NCBI GenBank assembly: GCA_910576895.1
Contig: CAJTJZ010000003.1
Coordinates: 59,999 to 123,998 of the forward strand
Origin: an uncultured Lachnospiraceae bacterium
GTDB lineage: Bacteria > Bacillota > Clostridia > Lachnospirales > Lachnospiraceae
Direction: 5' to 3'
DNA: 64,000 bases
Numbering within the stretch: the first letter of the stretch is position 1; every line of letters begins with the position of its first letter. This document shows, piece by piece, positions 51,459 to 60,767 of the stretch. The position numbers and the translations under genes were made by a program. The notes under the pieces were generated by a model. That model was not told the DNA's origin and made no database searches. It saw nothing but the letters and a program-made list of their open reading frames with translations.

Positions 51459-52721
51459 ATGCAAAGTATAGAAAAAAAACGTATCTTTTTATCATCGCCT
51501 CATATGAGCGATACTCATATGGAAAAATATTATATTGAGGATGCTTTTCAGAAAAATTTTATTGCTCCGCTTGGGGAAAATGTAACAGCTTTTGAACAAG
51601 AATTTTCGAAAAAAGTGGAAGTAGTTGATGCGGCAGCATTAAGTGCAGGAACGGCAGCAATTCATATGGCAATTAAATTATTAAATATTGGCAAAGGGGA
51701 TATTGTTTTTTGTCCTACCTTAACATTTAGTGCAACAGTAAATCCTATTTGTTATGAAAATGCAGTTCCTGTCTTTATTGATAGTGATAAAGAAACTTGG
51801 AATATAGATCCTATAGCACTGAAACGGGGATTTGAAAAATATCAGGCACTTGGAAAACTTCCTAAAGCTGTTATTGTTGTTCATCTTTATGGCAAAGCAG
51901 CAAATCTTGATGAAATTCTTCCAATTTGCAGAAACTATGATGTTCCAGTTATTGAGGATGCTGCAGAAAGCCTTGGTACAATTTATACAGGAAATATTAC
52001 AGAAGGAAAGCCAAGGTATACAGGAACTTTTGGTGACTATGGTATTTATTCTTTTAATGGAAATAAGATTATTACAACTTCTGGCGGTGGTATGCTTGTT
52101 TGTAATTTGGCGGATAAGGAACAAGCAAGGGAAAAACTTGCAAAAGTACGGTTTTGGTCTACTCAATCAAGAGAACCTTATCGATATTATCAGCATAAAG
52201 AGATTGGATATAATTATCGAATGAGCAATATTATTGCGGGGATTGGACGAGGACAGCTTACCGTTTTAGAGGAACGCATAAAACAAAAACAAGCAATTTA
52301 TCAATATTATCAAAAGGCGTTAAATACACAGACAGAAGATGCTATTTTAACAATGATGCCTATTACAGAAAAAGAAAACAGCAATTGTTGGTTAAGTTGT
52401 GCCCTATTAAAAAAGGAATGCAAGATAAAACCATTAGATATTATAGAAACACTAGAAAAGGAAAATATTGAAAGCCGTCATATTTGGAAGCCACTTCATT
52501 TACAGCCTGTTTTTAAGGAATGTGATTTTATTTCTGTAAATAAGGATGGGGAATTAGTTGGAAAAGAACAACTTTCTATTATGGATTCGGAAACAGGAGC
52601 AGATACTAGTATAGCAGGAGATATTTTTTACCGGGGTATTTGTTTGCCAAGCGATACAAAAAATACATTAGAAGATATGGAAAGAATTTGTGATATTCTT
52701 CAAGGAATATTAAAGAAATAG
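51459..52721 (+). CDS. DegT/DnrJ/EryC1/StrS family PLP-dependent aminotransferase
   Basis: The 420-residue enzyme has LSAGTAAIHMAIKLL (about 61-75), VHLYGKAANLDEI (about 141-153), EDAAESLGTI (about 166-175) and the PLP lysine K203 in FNGNKIITTSGGG. The DegT family makes amino sugars (4- or 3-amino deoxyhexoses) on nucleotide-sugar precursors for surface glycans. The last 80 residues have a longer insert (about 355-395) than usual. First gene of the glycan cluster; it is followed 51 bp later by a glycosyltransferase. Confidence 0.94.
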   Translation: MQSIEKKRIFLSSPHMSDTHMEKYYIEDAFQKNFIAPLGENVTAFEQEFSKKVEVVDAAALSAGTAAIHMAIKLLNIGKGDIVFCPTLTFSATVNPICYENAVPVFIDSDKETWNIDPIALKRGFEKYQALGKLPKAVIVVHLYGKAANLDEILPICRNYDVPVIEDAAESLGTIYTGNITEGKPRYTGTFGDYGIYSFNGNKIITTSGGGMLVCNLADKEQAREKLAKVRFWSTQSREPYRYYQHKEIGYNYRMSNIIAGIGRGQLTVLEERIKQKQAIYQYYQKALNTQTEDAILTMMPITEKENSNCWLSCALLKKECKIKPLDIIETLEKENIESRHIWKPLHLQPVFKECDFISVNKDGELVGKEQLSIMDSETGADTSIAGDIFYRGICLPSDTKNTLEDMERICDILQGILKK

Positions 52722-52772
52722 ATAGTTATAGAATTGAAATTATAGTACAGCAAATTTAGATGAGGGGTAAAT

Positions 52773-53696
52773 ATGAGAAAACATGCATATCTTTTTACTG
52801 TTCATGGAAATTTACAAGTGTTAAAAGTTATGATAGCTTTAATTGATGATCTAAGAAATGATATCTTTATTTTAATAGATAAGAAATCAACAAAAGACTT
52901 TAAAGAAGCAGTTGAAAAATTAAAATGTCAGTATTCTAGGATAGTGATAGTTCCATCAATAAAAATTTATTGGGCAGGGGTATCATTAATTTATGCACAA
53001 TTATTATTATTACAGGCAGCACTAAAAAAGTCCAGAGATTATGAATATCTTCATTATATAAATGGTGCAGATCTTCCACTAAAAAATCAACAAAAAATAC
53101 ATGAGTTTTTTCATAAGAATTTTGGAAAGCAGTTTGTAGAATATAATCCAAATTTGTATGAATTTGCAAAATACAAAGTTTATTATTATCATTTTTTTGT
53201 AGATAATCGTTTTTTTCGAAAAAATAAAATTGTAAAAATATGGAATCATGGTTGTGCGAGAATTCAAAAAAGTTTGCATTTAAAACGGAGAGAAGATAAG
53301 ATTTATGCAGGTTCTGCATTATATTCCATTACTTCCGATTGTGCAAGTTATCTTTTGAAAAATGCAAAAAGAATTTTACAGGAATACAGATTTACATTAG
53401 CAGCAGATGAAGTATGGATACAAACAGAATTGATGAAATCTCCCTATAAAAAACAAATATATCGTTTTGAAGAAAGTTGTTATGGCAATGTAAGATATAT
53501 TCTTTGGGATAGGAAACGAAAAAATCATAATTCACCCTATACATTTACAAATAAGGATTTTTATGAATTAAAACAGATAGCAGAAACTACAGAACTTTGT
53601 TTTGCACGAAAATTTGAGGAACAAGAAGATATGGAAATTGTATATAAAATAGAAAAGATGATTCAGGAGAGTGATGGATATGGGGAAAATAAATAA
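52773..53696 (+). CDS. Core-2/I-branching-type glycosyltransferase (GT14-like)
   Basis: The 307-residue protein matches bacterial beta-1,6-GlcNAc transferase-like enzymes: HAYLFTVHGNLQVLKVMI, DNDIFILIDKKS-like region, YWAGVSLIYAQLLLLQAAL (about 67-85), YLHYINGADLPLKN (about 93-106) and AADEVWIQTEL (about 210-220). It is predicted to transfer a sugar to a surface glycan from the cytosolic side. The 3' end overlaps the next gene. GC content is very low, in common with glycan clusters. Confidence 0.88.
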   Translation: MRKHAYLFTVHGNLQVLKVMIALIDDLRNDIFILIDKKSTKDFKEAVEKLKCQYSRIVIVPSIKIYWAGVSLIYAQLLLLQAALKKSRDYEYLHYINGADLPLKNQQKIHEFFHKNFGKQFVEYNPNLYEFAKYKVYYYHFFVDNRFFRKNKIVKIWNHGCARIQKSLHLKRREDKIYAGSALYSITSDCASYLLKNAKRILQEYRFTLAADEVWIQTELMKSPYKKQIYRFEESCYGNVRYILWDRKRKNHNSPYTFTNKDFYELKQIAETTELCFARKFEEQEDMEIVYKIEKMIQESDGYGENK

Positions 53697-54372
53697 AAAT
53701 GATAAAAGGTCTAGAATTAAACAAAAAAAGGGGAAAATGCCAATAAGACATAAACAGCATTTTTATGAAAAATATATCAAACGTCCTCAAGATTTTTGTC
53801 TTTCTCTTGGTGCTATTGTAATTTTAAGTCCTGTTATGGCTATAACGGCAGTATTAGTGCGGACAAAGTTGGGAACACCTGTTTTATTTTGCCAAGAGCG
53901 TCCCGGCAAAGATGGAAAGATTTTTAAGATGTATAAATTTCGTACTATGACAGATGCAAAAGATAAACATGGAAATCTACTATCTGATGAAGAACGTTTA
54001 ACAGAATTTGGAAAAAAACTTCGTACAACTTCTTTAGATGAATTGCCAGAATTATTTAATATTTTAAAAGGTGATATGGCAATTGTAGGACCAAGACCTT
54101 TGTTAGTGCAATATTTACCTCTTTATAATGAATATCAAAAACGCCGTCACGAGGTAAGACCGGGATTTACAGGATTAGCACAGGTAAATGGAAGAAATGC
54201 AATTTCTTGGGAACAAAAATTTGATTATGATATAGCTTATGTAGATTCTATTTGTTTTAAAAAAGATTGGGAAATTATTTTTAAGACGATAAAAACAGTA
54301 TTAAAACATGAGGGAATTTCCAGTAAAACTTCGGCGACTATGGAAGCATTTACTGGGACTACATCAATTTAA
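53680..54372 (+). CDS. Initiating sugar transferase (WcaJ/EpsL family)
   Basis: The 230-residue product is a bacterial sugar transferase: a charged N-terminal tail, one hydrophobic re-entrant or membrane segment (about 37-60), FCQERPGKDGKIFKMYKFRTM (split around the KFRTM motif), SLDELPELFNILKGDM and VGPRPLL, then RPGFTGLAQVNGRN. It loads the first sugar phosphate on undecaprenyl phosphate. ATG 53680 lies 9 nt after AGGAGA and overlaps the previous gene by 17 bp. Confidence 0.93.
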   Translation: MGKINKNDKRSRIKQKKGKMPIRHKQHFYEKYIKRPQDFCLSLGAIVILSPVMAITAVLVRTKLGTPVLFCQERPGKDGKIFKMYKFRTMTDAKDKHGNLLSDEERLTEFGKKLRTTSLDELPELFNILKGDMAIVGPRPLLVQYLPLYNEYQKRRHEVRPGFTGLAQVNGRNAISWEQKFDYDIAYVDSICFKKDWEIIFKTIKTVLKHEGISSKTSATMEAFTGTTSI

Positions 54373-54483
54373 CTTTTAATATATGGAAATATTTTCTAAA
54401 ATAATGATAATATAATAAATATAATTAATATAATTTTTATAAAATGATTTAGAAACTATTGAAAAAGCAGAGGAGGAAGACTT

Positions 54484-56136
54484 GTGGCAGCAGAGAAAGA
54501 GATAAATATAAAGAAAGAAATAAAGATTCTTTTTACTAGTGTAGGACGTAGAGTAGAATTAATGCAGGCATTTAAAAATGCAGCTAGTCATTTAGGAGTT
54601 TCTCTAAAGCTTTATGGAGCAGATATTACAGGAGATGCACCAGCACTTTTTTATTGTGATAAGGCTTGTAAGGTTTGCAGAATTAAGGAGCAGGAGTATA
54701 TTCCACAGCTTCTTAAAATTTGTAGAGAAGAGAGAATAGATTTATTAATACCAACCATTGATACCGATCTTCTTATATTATCGCAAAAAAAAGCGGTTTT
54801 TGAACAAATAGGTACAAAAGTATTGATTAGTGATCAAGATAAAATTGCACTTTGTCGTGATAAGCGGTTTACAGCAGATTTTTATATTTCTTGTGGTGTT
54901 AATTCCCCAAAACCTGTTGATAATGTAGAAAATTATCAAGGGGGATTTCCAGCTTTTATTAAACCAAAAGATGGAAGTTCTAGTATTGATGCTTATCGTG
55001 CTGATACATTAGAAGAATTAAAAGCACTTTCACAAAGAGTAAAAGACTATATTATTCAACCATTTATCGATGGAAGAGAATATACAATTGATATTCTTTG
55101 TGATTTTTCTGGGAATCCAATTTATATAACACCAAGAGAGCGATTAGCAGTACGCAGTGGCGAAGTTTTAAAGACAAGGATTACAAGAGATGATAGAATG
55201 ATAGAGGAAAGCCTTAAGGTAATAAAAGGATTTTATCCATGTGGGCCAATTACACTACAATTAATTAGAGAGAAAACAACAGGAATTGATTATTTTATTG
55301 AAATTAATCCGCGTTTTGGCGGAGGTGCACCATTATCTATGATGGCAGGGGCAGATGCAGCACTTGCAATTCTTCAGCTTATTTTGGGAGAAATTGTGCC
55401 TTATCAAAAAGAAGCGGCACAGGATGGACTTATTTATTCAAGATTTGATCAATGTATTTGTATCAATCAAATGGAACAACAGGATAAGAAAATAATAAAT
55501 ACAAGGAGAATTCTATCTTTAGAGGAAGTTAATGATTATATTGAAGATATAGAAGCGATTATACTTGATCTTGATGATACGTTATATAATGAAGAAGATT
55601 ATATACGCAGTGGATATAAGGAAATAGCACAACGATATCCAGAATTACCAAAAGCACAAGAAGAACTTTGGATGCATTTTATAGAAGGAAAACCAGCAAT
55701 TGATCTTTTCTTGAAAAATCATAATTTAGAACAGGAAAAAGAACAATGCCTGCAATGTTATCGTAGTCATATGCCAAGAATTACTTTGTCAGAAAAGAAT
55801 CGGGAGCTTTTAAGACAATGGCATAATATGGGGAAAAAACTTGGAATTATTACAGATGGGCGACCTATAGGACAACGAAATAAAATTGCAGCACTTCATT
55901 TAGAAGAATGGATAGATGAAATCATTGTAACAGATGAACTTGCAGGTAGTTGTGGAGATATAATGAAATTTAGAAAACCAGCAAAATTAGCATTTCAGGT
56001 AATGCAAATGCGATTAGATATTCCCTATGAAAAAATGATTTATATTGGAGATAATCAGCAGAAAGATTTTCAAGCACCAGAAGAACTTCATATGAAATAT
56101 CTTTGGTTTCAAAATGAGAAAGGGTTATATCAATGA
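54484..56136 (+). CDS. ATP-grasp ligase fused to HAD-family hydrolase
   Basis: Residues about 12-330 form an ATP-grasp enzyme of the carbamoyl-phosphate-synthase-like/PylC group (ILFTSVGRRVELMQAF, PAFIKPKDGSSSIDAY, YFIEINPRFGGGAPLS). Residues about 355-550 are a HAD phosphatase-like domain (LDLDDTLYNEEDY, GIITDGRP, FRKPAKLAF, IYIGDNQQKDF) with the two catalytic Asp. The ATP-grasp half would ligate an acid and amine; the HAD half would remove a phosphate. Such fusions occur in Firmicutes glycan clusters. GTG start after GAGGAGGAAG. Likely last gene of the cluster: it modifies an amino sugar or its precursor. Confidence 0.88.
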   Translation: MAAEKEINIKKEIKILFTSVGRRVELMQAFKNAASHLGVSLKLYGADITGDAPALFYCDKACKVCRIKEQEYIPQLLKICREERIDLLIPTIDTDLLILSQKKAVFEQIGTKVLISDQDKIALCRDKRFTADFYISCGVNSPKPVDNVENYQGGFPAFIKPKDGSSSIDAYRADTLEELKALSQRVKDYIIQPFIDGREYTIDILCDFSGNPIYITPRERLAVRSGEVLKTRITRDDRMIEESLKVIKGFYPCGPITLQLIREKTTGIDYFIEINPRFGGGAPLSMMAGADAALAILQLILGEIVPYQKEAAQDGLIYSRFDQCICINQMEQQDKKIINTRRILSLEEVNDYIEDIEAIILDLDDTLYNEEDYIRSGYKEIAQRYPELPKAQEELWMHFIEGKPAIDLFLKNHNLEQEKEQCLQCYRSHMPRITLSEKNRELLRQWHNMGKKLGIITDGRPIGQRNKIAALHLEEWIDEIIVTDELAGSCGDIMKFRKPAKLAFQVMQMRLDIPYEKMIYIGDNQQKDFQAPEELHMKYLWFQNEKGLYQ

Positions 56137-56158
56137 CAGAAAATGAAAAAAATAAATT

Positions 56159-56325
56159 ATACTGGCGGTCGAAAAACCTGACCGCCCAGTATAAATTGAT
56201 GCACACGACCGCATAAGGCAGGTCATGCCCGAATGGGCACGACAAAAAGTAAGCCACTTCGTGGCTGCGGTCGGTGTGAACTCACGAATGAAAAATGGAA
56301 AACTTTTTCATTCGTGAGTATAACT
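56159..56325 (+). ncRNA. Highly structured GC-rich element, candidate ncRNA
   Basis: Directly after the cluster, three folded parts follow each other. First, TATACTGG.CGGTC/GACCGCCCAGTATA. Second, an outer stem CACAC.GACCGCA/TGCGGTCGGTGTG that encloses GCCC GAAT GGGC and AGCCAC TTC GTGGCT, forming a three-way junction. Third, a perfect 16-bp hairpin from ACTCACGAATGAAAAA to its inverse around TGGAAAAC (56280-56319). The GC content is far above that of the flanks. A 30-codon frame (56227-56319, starting MPEWARQKVSHF) lies over the same bases and may be fortuitous. The first hairpin has a near copy at 17909. Confidence 0.5.
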
Positions 56326-56482
56326 AAGGAATCAGCCGTCTAGTTTTCCAGACAGTTCTTTCTGATGTTTGGGTAATCCTGTTAATTTCATTTTGCTTTG
56401 TCAGGCTAATATAAAGACTTCCGACAAATTGTGAACGATACAGATACCCAGAGTCCAGAAAGAACCTTCCAGACTGGGGCGG

Positions 56483-56602
56483 CTATTTCTGTGTTTTTCT
56501 ATGATAAAATCCTATCGTATATCCAATTCCAAAGCAAGTACTACATAGTGCCAGCAATGCCAATAGCAGTCATTTCTTTATAAGTTTTAATATACCTTTC
56601 AT
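56483..56602 (-). pseudogene. Small one-pass membrane protein gene with stop codon
   Basis: MKGILKLIKK, then TGA, then LLLALLALCSTCFGIGYTIGFY and a basic tail (HRKTQK). The hydrophobic part directly after the stop suggests a former single-helix protein in which a TGG may have become TGA. No ribosome binding site beyond a weak purine run. Low confidence. Confidence 0.3.
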
Positions 56603-56611
56603 TATGAACTC

Positions 56612-56788
56612 TTATGTATTGGAAATTGCCCTTCTACGTTTGTGTTTTTCAATCACTACCACCATCTTCTTACTTTTTTGAATACTTTTCTGCAATTCTG
56701 CTTCATCAGCTTTATGATTTGGATCTGGTGCAACTATTTCCAAAGGTTCAAAGCCATATACCAAATCATTCAAAGATACCTTTTCCAT
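56612..56788 (-). CDS. Small conserved-looking protein, unknown function
   Basis: The 58-residue protein reads MEKVSLNDLVYGFEPLEIVA, PDPNHKADEAELQKSIQKSK and a basic end (KHKRRRAISNT). The ATG has GAGG 8 nt upstream on the minus strand. The composition and start context suggest a real gene; I recognise no family. It is alone, with the small membrane remnant downstream of it. Confidence 0.5.
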   Translation of the reverse strand: MEKVSLNDLVYGFEPLEIVAPDPNHKADEAELQKSIQKSKKMVVVIEKHKRRRAISNT

Positions 56789-57192
56789 AATCAATACCTC
56801 GATTTCTACCGATCTTTATTATCTGTTCACTTGTATTATACCAGAAAACTATCCAGATTGCACTCTGTTTTTGTTTTTATGGTTATTTATATTCCCTAAT
56901 ATGGCAAAGAAAACAATCATAAGAATATCTTCTAACCAATGTTTGATATAGGAAGGATATCGGTAATTTGGTACTGTATCTTTATTTTTTTTGATTTTTG
57001 CATGAAATATCGTTCTATTCTATGGAATTTGGTGAAATAGCATTTTTTGAAATACTTTTTGTAATGTTTTCAGTCAGAGAGTGAACAAATGTCAGCATAA
57101 ATAGATGTGCAAGTAGTAAGAAAAAGTAAAATGAACAAATGTGCAAACAATGAGAATATGTTGAAAACAAGAAAAGACTATGTTATGATAAT
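56789..57192. other. Gene-free stretch
   Basis: About 400 bp of AT-rich DNA. No convincing ORF, hairpin or promoter apart from a possible TATGTT/TGATAAT region near 57178-57190 that may have served the SorC remnant. Confidence 0.5.
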
Positions 57193-57516
57193 TTAACAAG
57201 TGTAGGATCGATTGCTTATAAATCGTGGAGTAATTATTTAAGTGGAAAAACATTGGAAATATTGGCAGAAAAAGGTGTTGTAGGACACATTGGCGGTCAT
57301 TTTTTTGATATTCAGGGAAAAAAATCGGGAACAACACTTGCAGAAAGAATGATTGGTGTAGATATAGAGGATTTAAAAAAATGCAAGGAAACCATTTGCA
57401 TTGCTTTAGGAGAAGAAAAGTCGGAAGCAGTTTTAGGAGCTGTTAGAGGGGGCTATATAAAAACTTTAATTATAGATGATAAATGTGCAGAAAAAATGAT
57501 AAAATATATGGAATAA
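57193..57516 (+). pseudogene. C-terminal remnant of a SorC/DeoR-type sugar-binding regulator
   Basis: The frame contains AEKGVVGHIGGHFFDIQGK, ERMIGVDIEDLKKCKETICIA and AVLGAVRGGYIKTLIIDDKCAEKM (in part), the conserved end of the SorC sugar-phosphate-binding domain. The N-terminal helix-turn-helix and first 200 residues are gone. It directly precedes the GH31 gene, so it is probably the relic of the locus's own regulator, whose role may now belong to the RpiR gene at 59690. Confidence 0.75.
57471..57516 (+). repeat. Segment duplicated at 59586-59633
   Basis: The last 46 bp of the SorC remnant (TATAGATGATAAATGTGCAG onward) recur after the GH31 gene with several substitutions and 1-nt insertions. 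The pair forms a direct repeat bracketing GH31. Confidence 0.7.
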
Positions 57517-57544
57517 CTTGTTATAAAAAGGAGAGAAATATAAT

Positions 57545-59554
57545 ATGAATTTTTTTGAAGTAATAGATAATTGCCTATTTTTTCGATATGATGGAGAACT
57601 TGTAATGTTAATGCCTTGGGGAAAGGATAGTTTGCGAGTACGTTCTTCTATCTTATCAGAGATAAAAGAGGGGGAAATTGCTTTACAGAAACCGCAGAAT
57701 ATTTTAGATAATGATATTGTGATTACAATCATTGACGAACGTCATGCTAGTATAAGAAATGGACATATCACAGCAGAATTATTTGTGCAGGAATGGGGAA
57801 ATTCTCTGCAAATTACATATCGAAATCAAAAGAAGGAAATATTACTGCGTGAAATTGCAAATGGAGGTGCATTAATGAAAAAAGCAAGAAAATATAAAGC
57901 ACTTCCTAGCGGTAATTTTCGTCTAACAGTTACTTTTGAATCAAATCCAGAAGAAAAAATTTATGGAATGGGTGGCTATCAACAGGAGATATTAAATCTG
58001 AAAGGCTGTAATTTAGAATTAGCACATAGAAATTCACAGGTCAGTATTCCATTTTATATTTCTAGTCTTGGTTATGGTTTTTTATGGCATAATGCTTCCA
58101 TTGGAGAAGTTCATTTTGGACTCAATACAACAGAGTGGATTGCAGAAGCATCACAGGGAATGGATTATTGGATTACAGCAGGAGAAACACCAGAACAGAT
58201 AGAAGAACAGTATGCAGCTTGTACAGGAACAGTTCCTATGATGCCAGAATATGGGCTGGGATTTTGGCAATGTAAACTTCGTTATTATAATCAAGAACAA
58301 GTTCTTTCCGTTGCAAGAGAATATAAAAAGCGGCAAATTCCAATTGATGTGATTGTAATTGATTATTATCATTGGAAGAGGTGCGGTGATTTTTGTTTTG
58401 ATAAGGAATATTTTCAAGAACCAGAGGCAATGGTAAAGGAACTTCATGATATGGGAATAGAAACTATGGTATCTATCTGGCCGCAAGTAGATTGGAGAAG
58501 TGAAAATTATGAAGAAATGAAACAGCAGGGACTTTTGGTAAAAAGTAATGCTGGAATTGATGTACAGATGATATTTCATGGAAATAATGTATTTATGGAT
58601 GCAACAAATCCAAGAACAAGAAAGTATGTTTGGGAGAAATGTAAAAAAAATTATGCCGATCTTGGAATCAACTTATTTTGGCTTGATGAAGCAGAACCTG
58701 AGTTTACTACTTATGATTATGATATGTATCGCTATTATGCTGGTAGTGTTGCAGAAATTGGAAATATTTATCCAAGAGAATATTCCAGATTATTTTTTGA
58801 AGGGCAGCAGGCAAAGGGACAAAAGGAAATTGTGAATCTAGTGCGATGTGCTTGGGTGGGCAGTCAAAAATATGGTGCTTTAGTATGGTCAGGGGATATT
58901 TGGTCTAGTTATGAAGACTTTCGGAAGCAAATCTGTGTTGGACTTCATATGGGATTATGTGGGATTCCATGGTGGACTACCGATATTGGCGGCTTTCATG
59001 GTGGGGATATTCATAATAAAGATTTTATTACTCTGTTGCTTCGATGGTTTCAATTTGGTACATTTTGTCCTGTTATGCGGCTGCATGGTTTAAGAATGCC
59101 CGGAAAGCCAATTATAAATCAAGCAGGGGAAGAAAGGGAATGGACAGGTGCTGATAATGAGGTATGGAGTTATGGAGAAGAAGCTTACAATATTATGGTA
59201 AAATTTATTCATATTCGAGAAAAAATGCGAGATTATACGAGAATGTTGATGAAGCAGGCACATGAAAAAGGAACTCCAGTTATGCGTACCATGTTTTATG
59301 AATTTCCACAAGATAAGACTTGCTGGGATTTAAAAGATCAATATATGTATGGACCAGATATTTTAGTCGCTCCTATTTGTTACGAAAAGGCAGAAAGCCG
59401 CAAAGTCTATTTACCAGAAGGAATTGTATGGATAAATGCAAGAGATGGAAAAGCATATAAAGGCAGGGCATGGTATGAAGTTTCAGCTCCTATGGATACA
59501 ATCCCTATCTTTTTAAGAGAGGGACATCAAGAGTATTTAATTTATGAAATTTAG
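57545..59554 (+). CDS. Glycoside hydrolase family 31 (alpha-glucosidase/alpha-xylosidase-like)
   Basis: The 669-residue enzyme has an N-terminal beta domain (about 1-215) and a GH31 barrel. The catalytic nucleophile is D381 in FWLDEAEPE and the acid/base is D451 in WSGDIWSSYEDF; IPWWTTDIGGFHGG and FGTFCPVMRLHG are further family blocks. It cleaves terminal alpha-linked glucose, xylose or sulfoquinovose-like residues. There is no signal peptide, so it acts on imported oligosaccharides. AAGGAG precedes the ATG. Substrate not decidable from sequence. Confidence 0.94.
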   Translation: MNFFEVIDNCLFFRYDGELVMLMPWGKDSLRVRSSILSEIKEGEIALQKPQNILDNDIVITIIDERHASIRNGHITAELFVQEWGNSLQITYRNQKKEILLREIANGGALMKKARKYKALPSGNFRLTVTFESNPEEKIYGMGGYQQEILNLKGCNLELAHRNSQVSIPFYISSLGYGFLWHNASIGEVHFGLNTTEWIAEASQGMDYWITAGETPEQIEEQYAACTGTVPMMPEYGLGFWQCKLRYYNQEQVLSVAREYKKRQIPIDVIVIDYYHWKRCGDFCFDKEYFQEPEAMVKELHDMGIETMVSIWPQVDWRSENYEEMKQQGLLVKSNAGIDVQMIFHGNNVFMDATNPRTRKYVWEKCKKNYADLGINLFWLDEAEPEFTTYDYDMYRYYAGSVAEIGNIYPREYSRLFFEGQQAKGQKEIVNLVRCAWVGSQKYGALVWSGDIWSSYEDFRKQICVGLHMGLCGIPWWTTDIGGFHGGDIHNKDFITLLLRWFQFGTFCPVMRLHGLRMPGKPIINQAGEEREWTGADNEVWSYGEEAYNIMVKFIHIREKMRDYTRMLMKQAHEKGTPVMRTMFYEFPQDKTCWDLKDQYMYGPDILVAPICYEKAESRKVYLPEGIVWINARDGKAYKGRAWYEVSAPMDTIPIFLREGHQEYLIYEI

Positions 59555-59585
59555 ATATTAGTATTAAAATTAATTTAGAAATTAA

Positions 59586-59633
59586 TATTAGATGATAAAT
59601 ATGCAGAAAAAAATGATTAAATGTATAGAAGGA
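59586..59633 (+). repeat. Diverged copy of 57471-57516
   Basis: TATTAGATGATAAATATGCAG and the following A-rich stretch match the end of the SorC remnant. The copy is not in an ORF. Confidence 0.65.
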
Positions 59634-59689
59634 TAAAGAAAAGAAAGGAGTTTTGATTATTAAGAAAATATAGAGGAAGGAAAAGTAGT

Positions 59690-60574
59690 ATGCTGATTGA
59701 GAAGCTGGAGCAAGGAATAAATTTTACAAATCATGAAAAGGAAGTTGCACAATATATTTTAGAGAATTTAGATAAAGTTCCCGGAATGTCTTCTACGGAG
59801 CTTGCTAAGTATTCTTTTACCAGTAAGGCAACAGTAGTGCGATTAAGCCAAAAGTTGGGTCTTTCTGGATATCAGGAATTACGATTAAAGCTTGTGGAGG
59901 AAATGAATCAAAAAAATAGATTATCTCAAATGCTAAAAAGTGAACCAATACATGATAAAAGTACCTATACAGAAATTATTCATACACTTCCAATTCTTTA
60001 TGATAAAGCAATAACAAATACTCGTATTTCATTGAATAAAAATAGTATGAATAAGATTAAACATATGTTGTTAAGAACAGAATGTATTGATATTTATGGT
60101 GCTGGAATTAGTTATATTTTGGCACAATCGGCAGCGTTTAAGTTTGCTACATTAGGGATAGAAAGCTCAGCTTATGAGAGTATAAATGGACATTATTTGG
60201 CAGCAAGAAAAAATAAAAAAACGGTTACTTTTTTGATTAGCTTCACTGGTGCAAATCGAACAATGATTCGAGCCGCTAAATATTTAAAGAAAGCAACAAA
60301 TAATTATATAGTGGGAATTGTAGGACCACATAATGAAGTGATTCAAAAATGGTGTCATGAGATTGTAGAAATTCCAAATAGGGATTCTTTAGTAAGTCTT
60401 GATGTGATTACTTCTTTTTTGGCAGCAACTTATGTAATGGATATTTTTTTCTCATTACTTTTATCAGAACATTATAATGAACATGCAAAATCTTCATTGG
60501 AAATGCTGTTACATAGTAATTTACTTCTGGATAAGACAGGAACTGATAAAGAAAGAGAAGATGAAAGTTTTTAA
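59690..60574 (+). CDS. MurR/RpiR family transcriptional regulator
   Basis: The 294-residue protein has the N-terminal RpiR helix-turn-helix (about 1-77: FTNHEKEVAQYIL, SSTELAKYSFTSKATVVRLSQKLG in part) and a SIS sugar-phosphate-binding domain (about 110-245: IDIYGAGISYILAQ, FLISFTGANRTMI). It senses a phosphosugar, most likely the imported 6-phospho-beta-glucoside or its product, and controls the PTS/glucosidase operon that follows. A terminator lies between them, so the downstream genes have their own promoter. Confidence 0.93.
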   Translation: MLIEKLEQGINFTNHEKEVAQYILENLDKVPGMSSTELAKYSFTSKATVVRLSQKLGLSGYQELRLKLVEEMNQKNRLSQMLKSEPIHDKSTYTEIIHTLPILYDKAITNTRISLNKNSMNKIKHMLLRTECIDIYGAGISYILAQSAAFKFATLGIESSAYESINGHYLAARKNKKTVTFLISFTGANRTMIRAAKYLKKATNNYIVGIVGPHNEVIQKWCHEIVEIPNRDSLVSLDVITSFLAATYVMDIFFSLLLSEHYNEHAKSSLEMLLHSNLLLDKTGTDKEREDESF

Positions 60575-60622
60575 ATAGAATAGAATAATAAAGTTTGAAA
60601 AAAGAATAAACGGAAAGATTGA

Positions 60623-60661
60623 ACCGCTGTTGCAAAAACAGCGGTAATTTTTTACTGTTTT
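60623..60661 (+). terminator. Intrinsic terminator after the rpiR gene
   Basis: ACCGCTGTT GCAAA AACAGCGGT followed by AATTTTTTACTGTTTTTT. No LicT-type antiterminator (RAT) sequence is obvious. Confidence 0.9.
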
Positions 60662-60767
60662 TTGGAACAATGAACCGATTACTTTAAAAAATATTGAGAG
60701 AGCAAATTTGGTATGATATAGTTGAAACAACAAAAAGAATTACGATAAAATTAAGGAGGAAAAACAT

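Noticed and set aside
60575..60767. LicT/BglG-type antitermination site before the PTS gene
   Set aside because: The hairpin present is a simple terminator of the rpiR gene; no RAT-like sequence overlaps it and no antiterminator gene is seen.
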